Assembly (NCBI RefSeq): GCF_021513175.1
Contig: NZ_CP090953.1
Location: 3,344,501-3,408,500 of the forward strand
Origin: Sphingomonas sp. S2-65
GTDB lineage: Bacteria > Pseudomonadota > Alphaproteobacteria > Sphingomonadales > Sphingomonadaceae
Direction of reading: 5' to 3'
Length of the DNA: 64,000 nucleotides
Positions 35,406 to 44,179 of the stretch are shown one piece after another. Both the position numbers and the translations under genes were made by a program. The notes beneath the pieces are model-generated. The model was not told the origin of the DNA, made no database searches, and saw only the letters and a program-made list of their open reading frames with translations. Positions within the stretch are counted from its first letter, which is position 1, and each line of letters starts with the position of its first letter.

Positions 35406-37496
35406 ATGACTCGTTTTTGCCGCTGGCTCGGATGCGCGGTGGGCGCATCGGCCATCGCGCTCGCGTTGCCGGCCAGCGGGCAACAGGCGCCATCCCAGCC
35501 GAGCGCGCGCGACCGGCTGATCGATCATCTCACGCGGCTGGCCGATGCGCAGACGTCGGCGCGCGCCGCGCAGATTGCCGCGATCACGACCCCCGCGCAG
35601 GCGCGAGAACGGCAAGTCGCCGTCCGCGCGGCGCTCGCCGACCTCATCCGCCCCGAGCATGCGGCGGGAACCGTCCGCTCCGCCGTGACGCACACTGGCA
35701 AGGGCGAGGGATACACAATCGAGGCGCTCTGGTATGAGAGCCTTCCCGATTACCGTGTCACCGCCGATCTCTATCGGCCGAACGGCGCCGGTCCGTTCCC
35801 TGCGATCATCGTCCAGCCCGGGCATGGAGTGGATGGCAAGCTCGGTGACCATGCCATCGCTGCCCAACTCGCCCGCGCAGGCTTCGTCGTGCTGTCGATC
35901 GACATTGTGGGTGAGGGCGAACGGCTGCAATTCCATGATCCGGAGGTTGGCGCGTCCAAGGTCGGCCGCCCCACCGGCGAGCATTCCATGGCGTTCGCCC
36001 AGGCGCTGCCTGCCGGCGGCCACGTCTCCCGTTTCTTCCTTCAGGATGCGATCCGCGGCGTCGACTATCTGATGAGCCGCGCGGACGTGGACGGCGGCAG
36101 GATCGGCGCGTTCGGCTGTTCGGGCGGCGGGACGGCGGCAGCCTATCTCGCAGCGTTCGACTCCCGCATCGCCGCAACGGCGATCGGCTGCTTCACCAAC
36201 ACCTATGATCACCTCCTGGCGCCCGGCGGGCCGGGACCCCAGGATGCCGAGCAGTCGATCCCGTTCTTCCTGGAGCGCGGCCTCGATCTGCCCGATTGGA
36301 TCGAGGCGGTCGCGCCGCGCCCCTATGCAGTGGTGTCCACCACCAGTGACATGTTCCCGATCGCCGGCGCGCGCGAAGCCTATGCCGAAGCGAGCCGCTT
36401 CTACGGCGTGCTCGGCGCGGGAGACCGCCTCACGATGATCGAGGGGCCGGGCGGCCATGGCGCGTTGGCGCCGATCATGCCCAAGATCGTCGCCTTCTTC
36501 ACCCGCTGGCTCAAGAACGACACCACCGAGCGGCCGTTCGTGCCGGAGCCTGTGGGCGACCCCGCGCGGCTGCTTGTCTTCCCCGATGCTGCCCCCGGCA
36601 GCACGCCTGGCGGCCGCTCGCTCGCTCGGGTAATCGCAGCAGTGGCAAATGCAGTGCGACCGGCCGCCGGCGGGAATGTCGGGGAACTGCGCCAAGCTGT
36701 ACGAGAGCGCGCACGCATCAGCGTCGCCCCTAGCAGCGAAGCGCCGGAAATGACGCTCGGCGCCGCCGCACCGCGCGAAGGCTATACCCTCCAGCCGCTC
36801 GGTTTCGCGGCGGCGGCCGACCTGCGGGTCGACGGGCTCTACGCCCGCGCCGTGGGCAAGGGCAGTCATCCGACTTTGTTGTTGCTCGCCTCCAATGGGC
36901 TGCAGGGCGCGGCAAACGCCGGGGGCTTGCTGGATCGCTGGGCCAAGGCTGGCTGGAACGTCCTTGCGCTCGAGCCGCGCGGGGCGGGGGGCAGCGAGGA
37001 GCTGAAGTCGGCGCTGACCGGCGATTGGACGCTGCTGTCGCTGCGCGCGCTGCTGGTCGGCAAGACGCCGCTGGGCATGCGCGCCGACGATGCTCTCGCC
37101 GCACTGAACTGGCTGGCGAGGCGTCCCGAAGTCGATCGGCGGCATCTCGCCGTACATGGCGCCGGTGCGCTGGGCCCGGTTGCACTCCATGTCGGCGTTC
37201 TGGATGCCCGCGTGACGCAGGTGTTCAGCGACGGCGCGATCACGTCTTTCCGCGAGATCGCCGAACGTCCGATCAGCCGCAACGCCGCCGAAGTGAGCGT
37301 GCCCGATGTGCTTTCGCGCTACGATCTGCCGGACCTGATGAGCGTGCTCGGCACCCGGCTGACCCTGATCAATCCGGTCAATGCGGTCGGCGAGCCGCTC
37401 CGCCTCGAACAGCGGACCGCGCTGCCCCAGTCCGTTCGCGTCATCACTCGCTCCGCGCGCGATCCCATCGCGCCGCCTTCCTTCTCCCGCCGCTAG
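35406..37496 (+). CDS. Two-domain alpha/beta-hydrolase, acetyl/methyl-esterase-like
   Basis: A 696-aa exported protein with a signal peptide ending ASGQQ (~residue 27). Domain 1 (~residues 90-440) has FPAIIVQPGHG, a nucleophile elbow GAFGCSGGGTAAAY (Ser ~239) and a late His in GPGGHGALAP, like acetyl-xylan/pectin esterase-type hydrolases. Domain 2 (~470-690) repeats the fold (PTLLLLASNGLQGAANAGGLL), but its elbow reads AVHGAGALGP with no Ser, so it looks inactive. It sits between two GH28 genes, so de-esterification of pectic oligomers is likely (inference). The second of two close ATGs fits the AGGAG spacing. Confidence 0.82.
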   Translation: MTRFCRWLGCAVGASAIALALPASGQQAPSQPSARDRLIDHLTRLADAQTSARAAQIAAITTPAQARERQVAVRAALADLIRPEHAAGTVRSAVTHTGKGEGYTIEALWYESLPDYRVTADLYRPNGAGPFPAIIVQPGHGVDGKLGDHAIAAQLARAGFVVLSIDIVGEGERLQFHDPEVGASKVGRPTGEHSMAFAQALPAGGHVSRFFLQDAIRGVDYLMSRADVDGGRIGAFGCSGGGTAAAYLAAFDSRIAATAIGCFTNTYDHLLAPGGPGPQDAEQSIPFFLERGLDLPDWIEAVAPRPYAVVSTTSDMFPIAGAREAYAEASRFYGVLGAGDRLTMIEGPGGHGALAPIMPKIVAFFTRWLKNDTTERPFVPEPVGDPARLLVFPDAAPGSTPGGRSLARVIAAVANAVRPAAGGNVGELRQAVRERARISVAPSSEAPEMTLGAAAPREGYTLQPLGFAAAADLRVDGLYARAVGKGSHPTLLLLASNGLQGAANAGGLLDRWAKAGWNVLALEPRGAGGSEELKSALTGDWTLLSLRALLVGKTPLGMRADDALAALNWLARRPEVDRRHLAVHGAGALGPVALHVGVLDARVTQVFSDGAITSFREIAERPISRNAAEVSVPDVLSRYDLPDLMSVLGTRLTLINPVNAVGEPLRLEQRTALPQSVRVITRSARDPIAPPSFSRR

Positions 37497-37504
37497 AGGT
37501 GTCC

Positions 37505-38920
37505 ATGTCGACCGATCGCCGTTCCTTCCTGACTGCCGCAGGCCTGGGCGCAATGGCGGCCACGTCCGCGCGCGCCGCGCCGCTCCAGCGCAATGCCAAA
37601 CCGGCGATCCCGGCGCTTCCGGTGCTGCCGCCGCCGCTGGCCAACGGTGTCCGAGTCGATCCGCGCGAGTTCGGCGCCAAGGCCGACGGCACGACCAAGG
37701 ACACCGCCGCCGTGCAGCAGGCGCTCGACCGCTGCGCCGTGATGGGCGGCGGCGAAGTGGTGTTGGCTCGCGGCACCTTCCTGGTCGGCGCGATCCGCAT
37801 CGGTTCGAACACGACCTTGCGGGTGGATGCCGACGCGACGCTCCAGGGATCGGGCGACCTTGCCGATTATCCAGTGGTCCAGGTGCGGTGGGAGGGGCGC
37901 TGGGTCCCCGGCTACACCGCGCTTGTCTGGGCACAGGATGCCCGCAACATCCGCCTGAGCGGTAAGGGCCGCATCGTAGCGTCGTCGGCGATCCCGGGCC
38001 GCGTCGCGAAGTCGGGCTTGCGGCATCCCGCCCTGTTCGAGTTCGTGGATGTGCGCGGCCTGAGCGTCACCGATCTCCACACCGAGCAGAACGACATGTG
38101 GTCGATCCATCCGGTGTATTGCGACGACGTGCTGTTCCGCGGCGTCACCGTCAACGGCAAGGCGGACGGCATCGACGTGGACTCGTGCCGCCGCGTGGCG
38201 ATCGACAAATGCAATTTCGACACGGTCGACGATTGCATCTCGCTCAAGTCGGGACGGGGGCTGGAGGGCACGACGATCGGGCGCCCGACGGAGGATGTGA
38301 CGATCACCGATTGCACCTTCCGCGATCATCGCTGGGCCTGCATCGGCATTGGCAGCGAGACCAGCGGGGGCGTGCGCCGCGTGCTGGTGGAGCGCTGCCA
38401 GTTCCTCAAGGCACATACCTTCAGCGTTTATCTCAAGAGCCGCCCGGGCCGCGGCGCGTTCATCGAAGACATCACGATGCGCGATCTCGACGTATCGGGT
38501 GCGGGCTATGGCTTCCTCCGGCTGAACTTCCTCGACAGTGGCAAGCAGGACCAGTTTCCGGTGCCGGGATTTGAGGGGATTCCGCGGGTCGGCAACTTCG
38601 TTTTCGAGCGGATCCGCGTGAAGGACGTGCCGATCCTGGTGGAGGCCGTAAACATCCACCCCGAAAAGCCGCTGCAAGGCTTCGTCCTGCGCGATATCAC
38701 GGGCACCTGCGGCCACGGCATTACGCTTGCGAACATGCGCGACGTCACGCTGGAGGGGATCAACGTCAACGTCTTCTCCGGGCCCAAATTGGCAGCGGTG
38801 AACGTCACCGGGCGGGGGCTCGAAGGCGCGGCGAAACTGGTGCCGACCGAGCGTCCGCCGGCGGTGGTGCCGAGCGCCACGCCTTTCGTCCTGGGCATGC
38901 GCCCGGGCGCGCCGAACTGA
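37505..38920 (+). CDS. GH28-like beta-helix protein with altered catalytic motifs
   Basis: A 471-aa protein with a Tat-like signal (DRRSFLTAAGLGAMAATSARA) and a GH28/pectate-lyase-3-type beta-helix: VDPREFGAKADGTTKDTAAVQQALD, then NGKADGIDVDSCRRV, FDTVDDCISLKSG and RDHRWACIGIGSETSGGVR. The Asp residues at 221 and 242-243 are kept. The GHG motif is replaced by DHRWACIG and the RIK motif by YLK (309-311). It probably acts on a different galacturonan linkage (for example rhamnogalacturonan or unsaturated ends). It is 8 bp after the two-domain hydrolase. Confidence 0.85.
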   Translation: MSTDRRSFLTAAGLGAMAATSARAAPLQRNAKPAIPALPVLPPPLANGVRVDPREFGAKADGTTKDTAAVQQALDRCAVMGGGEVVLARGTFLVGAIRIGSNTTLRVDADATLQGSGDLADYPVVQVRWEGRWVPGYTALVWAQDARNIRLSGKGRIVASSAIPGRVAKSGLRHPALFEFVDVRGLSVTDLHTEQNDMWSIHPVYCDDVLFRGVTVNGKADGIDVDSCRRVAIDKCNFDTVDDCISLKSGRGLEGTTIGRPTEDVTITDCTFRDHRWACIGIGSETSGGVRRVLVERCQFLKAHTFSVYLKSRPGRGAFIEDITMRDLDVSGAGYGFLRLNFLDSGKQDQFPVPGFEGIPRVGNFVFERIRVKDVPILVEAVNIHPEKPLQGFVLRDITGTCGHGITLANMRDVTLEGINVNVFSGPKLAAVNVTGRGLEGAAKLVPTERPPAVVPSATPFVLGMRPGAPN

Positions 38921-38934
38921 AGAAGGACCTCGAC

Positions 38935-40503
38935 ATGACGACACGCAGGACGGTTCTCACCGGCGCGGCAGCGATCGGCGCGAGCGGATTGGTTTCGCCC
39001 GGCTGGGCCTGGGCGGCCGATCGAGACGCGCCAGTCGCGCGAACGACATCTGGTCCGGTGATCGGCGCGCGTGACCGGGACATCTCTGTTTTCAAGGGGA
39101 TACGCTACGGCGCCGACACCCGACTGACTCGCTTCGCCCCACCTCGCAAGCCCGAACCCTGGACGCGCCCGGTCGAGGCGCTGCGCTACGGCCACGCCGC
39201 GCCCCAGCGCAGCCCCACCCCCGACCAGGACGAGGACTGCCTGTTCCTCAACGTCTGGACTCCCGGCCTCGATCGCGCCCGCCGCCCGGTGATGGTCTGG
39301 ATCCATGGCGGCGCCTATTCGAATGGCTCGGGCTCCGACGCAGTCACCGAGGGCACCCGCCTGGCCCGCCGCTCGGATGTCGTGGTCGTAAGCTTGAACC
39401 ACCGTTTGAACCTGTTCGGCTACGCCTATCTCGCCCGATTGGCTCCCGGCTTCGAGGCGTCGGGCAATGCCGGGCAGCTCGATCTGGTCCTCGCATTACA
39501 GTGGGTCCGCGACAACATCGCCAACTTCGGCGGTGACCCGAACAACGTCATGGTCTTCGGTCAATCCGGCGGCGGCGCGAAGATCGCCACGCTCCTCGCC
39601 ACCCCCGCCGCCGAGGGGCTATTCCACCGCGCCGCCACGATGAGCGGGCAGCAAGTCACTGCGTCGGGCCCGATCAACGCCACGCGCCGCACGCTCGCCT
39701 GGCTCCAGATCCTCGGCCTCACTGCCGAAACCGCAGCCCGCGTACGCGAGTTGCCGACCGCCAAGCTGCTCGACGCGGCGACTGCGGAAGATCCGATCCT
39801 TGGCTATGGGGGCCTCTATTTCGGCCCGGTGCTCGACGATCGCGTGCTCCATCGACATCCTTTCTATCCAGACGCCGCTCCGCAAGGGCTCAAGGTGCCA
39901 ATGATGATCGGAAACACCAAGCAGGAGACTCTTGGCTTCGTCAGCGGCCCGGACAATAGCGGCCTGGACTGGAATCGGCTGCCGAGCCGAATGACTCCAT
40001 CCGCGATGCGCATCGACATCGCGCCCGAGACGGTGATCGCCGAATATCGTCGGCTCTATCCGAACATGACGCCCGACGAAGTGTTGATCGCGGCCACGAC
40101 CGCCGGTCGCTCGTGGCGCGGCGCAGTCATCGAGGCGGAGGAGCGCGCCAAGGCAGGGGCCCCGGCCTTCGTCTACCAACAGGATTTCGCGGTGCCGATG
40201 CGCGATGGAAGGCGGGGCGCGCCGCATGGCTCCGACATCGCCTTCGTCTTCGACAATCTAGACGCGTCGAGTGCATCGAAACAGCCGGGCGCGGAGCGAA
40301 TGGTAGCGGCGTTCAACGGCGCCTTCACCGCCTTTGCACGGACGGGCGATCCCAACCACAAGGGCCTGCCGCGCTGGGACCGCTATACGCTTCCCCGCCG
40401 CCAGACGATGGTAATGGATGTCGAGCCCCAGCTAGTCAGCGATCCGCGTGGATCCGAGCGACAACTGTTCGCACGCGTGCCCTATGTCCAGCCGGGCACC
40501 TGA
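38935..40503 (+). CDS. Type-B carboxylesterase
   Basis: A 522-aa carboxylesterase family protein with a Tat-like signal peptide (TTRRTVLTGAAAIGASGLVSPGWAWA). The family signatures are EDCLFLNVWTPG and the nucleophile elbow VMVFGQSGGGAKIATLLA, with HGGAYSNGSGS as oxyanion hole and a C-terminal His in GAPHGSDIAFVFDN. Hydrolysis of ester substituents (acetyl, feruloyl or methyl) from plant-type uronic polymers would fit the neighbouring GH28 genes. It is 14 bp downstream of the second GH28 and is the last gene of the unit before the regulator. Confidence 0.92.
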   Translation: MTTRRTVLTGAAAIGASGLVSPGWAWAADRDAPVARTTSGPVIGARDRDISVFKGIRYGADTRLTRFAPPRKPEPWTRPVEALRYGHAAPQRSPTPDQDEDCLFLNVWTPGLDRARRPVMVWIHGGAYSNGSGSDAVTEGTRLARRSDVVVVSLNHRLNLFGYAYLARLAPGFEASGNAGQLDLVLALQWVRDNIANFGGDPNNVMVFGQSGGGAKIATLLATPAAEGLFHRAATMSGQQVTASGPINATRRTLAWLQILGLTAETAARVRELPTAKLLDAATAEDPILGYGGLYFGPVLDDRVLHRHPFYPDAAPQGLKVPMMIGNTKQETLGFVSGPDNSGLDWNRLPSRMTPSAMRIDIAPETVIAEYRRLYPNMTPDEVLIAATTAGRSWRGAVIEAEERAKAGAPAFVYQQDFAVPMRDGRRGAPHGSDIAFVFDNLDASSASKQPGAERMVAAFNGAFTAFARTGDPNHKGLPRWDRYTLPRRQTMVMDVEPQLVSDPRGSERQLFARVPYVQPGT

Positions 40504-40586
40504 TCTGATACGCTGAACTGCGACAAAATGCCGGGGCTTGGCGAGTGATGCTTCGAGACAGCTAAACGAAAACGGGAGGGCGAAAT

Positions 40587-41636
40587 TTGACGAAAGACGT
40601 CGATCGGGGCGAGATCGAAAAGCCCGCGACGATCAATGACGTCGCCTTGCGAGCTCAAGTATCGAAGAAGACTGTCTCGCGCGTTATCAATCGAGTGCCC
40701 ACCGTCGACGAGAAAATTCGCGACCGTGTGACAAACGCGATCCGCGAACTCGGCTTTCGCCCAAACCCACAGGCGCGCAGCCTCGCCTTCCGTCGCTCGT
40801 TTCTCGTGGGACTGGTTTACGACAATCCGAGCCCGGCCTATGTCGTGAACCTGCTGGAGGGGATCCTCGACGCGCTGGCAGGCTCTGGCTTCGAGCTTGT
40901 CGTTCATCCTTGCGACCACCAGTCCACGACGCTTCTCGACAATGTCGAGGAGTTCGTAGAGCGCCAGCGGCTCGCCGGGGTGATCCTGCCGCCGCCGCTT
41001 TCCGAAAACGAGATGCTAGTCGGCCTGCTGCGCGTCAAGGCATGTCCCTATGTCCGTATCTCCTCACTTGCCCTGGATGAGCCGCCTGCGATGGTCGTTA
41101 CGAACGATCACCTTGGCGCGGAGGAAGCAGCCCAGCAGTTCGCCCAATTGGGGCACCGCCGCATCGGATTGGTCCGGGGTCCGCCGTCGTTCCGTTCCGC
41201 AGACGTCCGCGCTAAAGGATTTCTGGATACGCTGCTGAAACATGGCATCACCGTTGATCCGGCCCGGGACGTCGCGGGCTCCTACACGTTCGAGTCCGGG
41301 CTCGACGCCGGCCACCGCTTGCTCGCGATGCCCGCCCCCCCCAGCGCAATCTTCGCCATGAACGACGAGATGGCATTGGGTGTCATGCAGGCGGCGCGGG
41401 AGCGAGGACTGGAACTTCCGCGCGATCTCTCGCTGATCGGCTTCGACGATCTCCCAATGGCCGCCCGCGTCTGGCCAAATCTTACGTCAGTCCGCCTCCC
41501 GATCAGAGAAATGGGACAGTTAGCGGCACGAAAGCTACTTGCAACAATGGGTAACCAGCAAAGTCCGGATCAACAGCAATCGGAGGTGCGTCCAGTGCTG
41601 GTGATGCGGGATTCTGTGGTTCCCTGGGAGGGTTAG
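40587..41636 (+). CDS. LacI family transcriptional regulator
   Basis: A 349-aa LacI/GalR regulator. The N-terminal HTH is ATINDVALRAQVSKKTVSRVIN (~residues 14-35), then the hinge FRPNPQARSLAF. The periplasmic-binding-protein-like sensor domain contains GLVYDNPSPAYVVNLLEGI, MVVTNDHLGAEEAAQQFAQLGHRRIGLV and SAIFAMNDEMALGVMQAA. Translation starts at TTG with GGGAGGG upstream. It follows the GH28/esterase operon by 83 bp and probably controls it through the palindrome at 30891-30908. The effector is unknown, perhaps a galacturonide or catabolite. Confidence 0.92.
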   Translation: MTKDVDRGEIEKPATINDVALRAQVSKKTVSRVINRVPTVDEKIRDRVTNAIRELGFRPNPQARSLAFRRSFLVGLVYDNPSPAYVVNLLEGILDALAGSGFELVVHPCDHQSTTLLDNVEEFVERQRLAGVILPPPLSENEMLVGLLRVKACPYVRISSLALDEPPAMVVTNDHLGAEEAAQQFAQLGHRRIGLVRGPPSFRSADVRAKGFLDTLLKHGITVDPARDVAGSYTFESGLDAGHRLLAMPAPPSAIFAMNDEMALGVMQAARERGLELPRDLSLIGFDDLPMAARVWPNLTSVRLPIREMGQLAARKLLATMGNQQSPDQQQSEVRPVLVMRDSVVPWEG

Positions 41637-41989
41637 GGCCCTGTCCCCGCAACCAACATCATAGAACACCCGCCTGCGGCACTGCCGAGCTGAAGCTTGA
41701 GGCGAGACCTGCATGGTCTGAAATCGCTTTGTCCAAACGGACGGGTGACTCCTTGAACGTCTCGAAGGCGGCGATCTGCGCCTTAGTCGATCGACCACTC
41801 CGAGCGTGCTCCTTCGCGATAAAGCGATCTTCATCCAGGCGGCGAAAGGTGGAACTTACTCCGCCATGCGGCAGAGGATCAGCATGCCAGATCATCTGCC
41901 GAGTGGTATGGACATCTGGTCGCATATTGATGATAGCTGTGGTCGCTCAGGGAGAAGACGGCTGATAAGCCGCGAAAGAGAGGACGTCG
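41637..41989. other. 353-bp intergenic region between LacI and alginate-lyase genes
   Basis: It holds the promoter region of the PL6 operon, including the GTGGTATG-type site at 41903-41916. I see no convincing gene: an 88-codon minus-strand frame (41659-41925) lacks a ribosome-binding site and a recognisable family. The GC content is locally lower than in the neighbouring genes, which suggests regulatory or remnant DNA. Confidence 0.5.
41903..41916. promoter_or_regulatory. GntR/FadR-type site, copy A (PL6 operon)
   Basis: GTGGTATGGACATC matches 13 of 14 bases of the copy at 50416-50429 and its first eight bases match 53416-53423. It lies 73 bases before the PL6 start codon. The TGGT...AC pattern fits the half-sites of FadR-subfamily regulators; the GntR gene at 53461 is the probable binder. 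Confidence 0.5.
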
Positions 41990-44179
41990 GTGCTGGTAAG
42001 GGTTTCATTTGTGGCCGCGTGCATAGCTTGTGCAACAATGCCAGCGCAGGCGCGCGAATGGCTGGTGCACAGCCAGGCAGAGTTCAACGCCACCGTTCCC
42101 AAGGCCGCGCCCGGAGACGTTATTTTGCTGGCTGACGGCGAGTGGAAGGACTTCCAGGTGGTATTCACCGGAGAGGGGCGGCCTCAAGCTACAATTCGAC
42201 TCGCCGCACAAACTCCTGGCCGGGTCATCCTGACGGGCCTCTCGAGCCTCAGGCTCAGCGGCCGGTATCTCGAAGTGTCTGGGCTGGTATTCCGAGACGG
42301 TCATTCGCCCGACGATGAAGTGGTGGCCTTTCGGACCAGCTCCAAGGCGTGGGCCGAGGACAGTCGCATCACGGGCGTGGTGATCGACGGATTTAATCAG
42401 CCGGATCGACGCAAGGAGGACCATTGGGTCGCCATCTATGGCCGCGGCAATCGCGTCGATCATTCGCATTTCGAAGGCAAGTCGAACAACGGCGCGATGC
42501 TCGTCGTCGTGCGGCAGAAGGGCATGCCACTCGATAACCGCGCCCTTGTCGATCACAATTACTTCGGCCCTAGACCCCCGCTAGGGTCCAACGGCGGCGA
42601 GACCATCCGGATCGGCACCAGCGCGGAGTCGGGCAGTGACTCGGGTACGATCGTCGAAGACAATCTGTTCGAGCATTGCGATGGCGAAGTCGAGATTGTC
42701 TCGATTAAGTCGGGTGGCAATATCATTCGCCGAAACACTTTTCTGGAATCGCAAGGTTCGGTGGTCCTGCGTCACGGCAGCGGCAACCTGGTGGAAAGCA
42801 ATATATTCCTAGGCCACGGCGTTTCAAATAGCGGCGGCATTCGCATCATCAACGAACGCCAGACTGTTCGGAACAACTATCTGGAGGGCCTAGCGGGTAC
42901 CGACTTCACCAGCGCCGTCGCGATAATGAACGGCGTGCCGAACTCGCCCGTGAACCGCTACATGCCCGTTCGCGACGTCACGATCGAGCGCAACACGATC
43001 GTCGATGTTGCGCGGATCACGGTTGGAGCGGGGGCCGACGCCGAACGGTCGCAGCCGCCGCGGGACGTCCGGTTTACGGGCAACCTCATAGCAGGGGTTG
43101 GGCGCGGGGATCCGGTGCAGATCGAAGCCGACGCGTCCGGTGTGCGCTTTTCCAACAATGTGCTTGCTGGCAAGGCAAGCGCCACTCGCGGCATCGCCGC
43201 CCGCGACCTAGCGCTTGAACGCGCCGCCAATGGCCTGCTCTATCCCAAGGCCATGTTGACGGCCGGTGCAGATCGAGGCCTGCGCCCGGTCGCGCGGGAG
43301 GCGGTCGGCGTCGCTTGGTACCCCAAGCCCGCGCATCGGCCGGTGGCATTCGGTAGCGGCAAGACGATCAGCGCGCGCCCCGGGCAGTCGCTGGGAGAGG
43401 TGATCGCCAAGGCCGGGGCAGGGGACGCGGTCCGGCTCGCGCCCGGCAACTATACCGTGGCGCGGCCCATCCTGGTCGACCGGCCGCTGACTGTAAGTGC
43501 CGCGCCGGGAACCGCGACAATACGGATGAGGGCGCCCACGTTGTTCCAGCTCGAGAACGGCGGCGCGCTGCGGATCGACGGGGTCTCGATCGACGGCCGT
43601 GATGCGCCCTTGGGCAGCGCAGTGGTCCGCGCGAGTGCACGGCCGATGCTGGCAAATTACCGCGTGGTTCTTTCCCATGCTCGTGTCACGGACCTGCATG
43701 GCGACGTGATCGCCGCCACGCCGGCCACGCTCGCGAGCGACATCCGCGTCGAGAACAGCGCGTTCGAACGGATCGCGGGCACTGTTATCGCCGCCCACGC
43801 CGAAACGGGCACTGCGGGCCTCTACAGCGCCGAGCAGGTCAGCGTCGCCGACAGCCGCTTCGCCAACGTCGGCACGGTGGCTGACCTGTATCGCGGCGGC
43901 ACCGACGAAAGCACCTTTGGGCCGCGCTTCGCGATGATCGGCTCGACTGTGACCGACAGCGGCCCGCTGCTGCTCTCCGGCGTGCAGGACACGGAGGTGC
44001 GCGGCAACCGCTTCGCCCGCAGCAAGGGCGTGATTGTGGTTCATAGCGTGGGCGCCCCGTCTACGCGGATCGAAGGAAATCAGTTCGTCGCCACCCCGCC
44101 CGCCAGCGTGCGCGAGCTTCATTATGCGGGCAAGCCGCGCGCGGTGATCGTCAACAACCTCATGGAGAACAGCTTGTGA
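41990..44179 (+). CDS. Polysaccharide lyase family 6, alginate lyase
   Basis: A 729-aa exported parallel beta-helix protein with signal peptide MLVRVSFVAACIACATMPAQA. The PL6 (chondroitinase-B-like) signature reads VSIKSGGNIIRRNTF, then GSVVLRHGSGNLVESNIF, with the catalytic Lys240 and Arg261. A second beta-helix of about 300 residues follows (from ~440), as in two-domain PL6 enzymes. It cleaves alginate by beta-elimination into unsaturated oligomers. GTG start, with GAGAGG seven bases upstream. The stop overlaps the PL17 start (GTGA), so translation is coupled. Confidence 0.93.
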   Translation: MLVRVSFVAACIACATMPAQAREWLVHSQAEFNATVPKAAPGDVILLADGEWKDFQVVFTGEGRPQATIRLAAQTPGRVILTGLSSLRLSGRYLEVSGLVFRDGHSPDDEVVAFRTSSKAWAEDSRITGVVIDGFNQPDRRKEDHWVAIYGRGNRVDHSHFEGKSNNGAMLVVVRQKGMPLDNRALVDHNYFGPRPPLGSNGGETIRIGTSAESGSDSGTIVEDNLFEHCDGEVEIVSIKSGGNIIRRNTFLESQGSVVLRHGSGNLVESNIFLGHGVSNSGGIRIINERQTVRNNYLEGLAGTDFTSAVAIMNGVPNSPVNRYMPVRDVTIERNTIVDVARITVGAGADAERSQPPRDVRFTGNLIAGVGRGDPVQIEADASGVRFSNNVLAGKASATRGIAARDLALERAANGLLYPKAMLTAGADRGLRPVAREAVGVAWYPKPAHRPVAFGSGKTISARPGQSLGEVIAKAGAGDAVRLAPGNYTVARPILVDRPLTVSAAPGTATIRMRAPTLFQLENGGALRIDGVSIDGRDAPLGSAVVRASARPMLANYRVVLSHARVTDLHGDVIAATPATLASDIRVENSAFERIAGTVIAAHAETGTAGLYSAEQVSVADSRFANVGTVADLYRGGTDESTFGPRFAMIGSTVTDSGPLLLSGVQDTEVRGNRFARSKGVIVVHSVGAPSTRIEGNQFVATPPASVRELHYAGKPRAVIVNNLMENSL

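Noticed and set aside
41659..41925. 88-codon minus-strand frame with HARSGRSTKAQI, faintly like an antitoxin
   Set aside because: No ribosome-binding site, no toxin gene nearby, and no continuous family match. Treated as intergenic.
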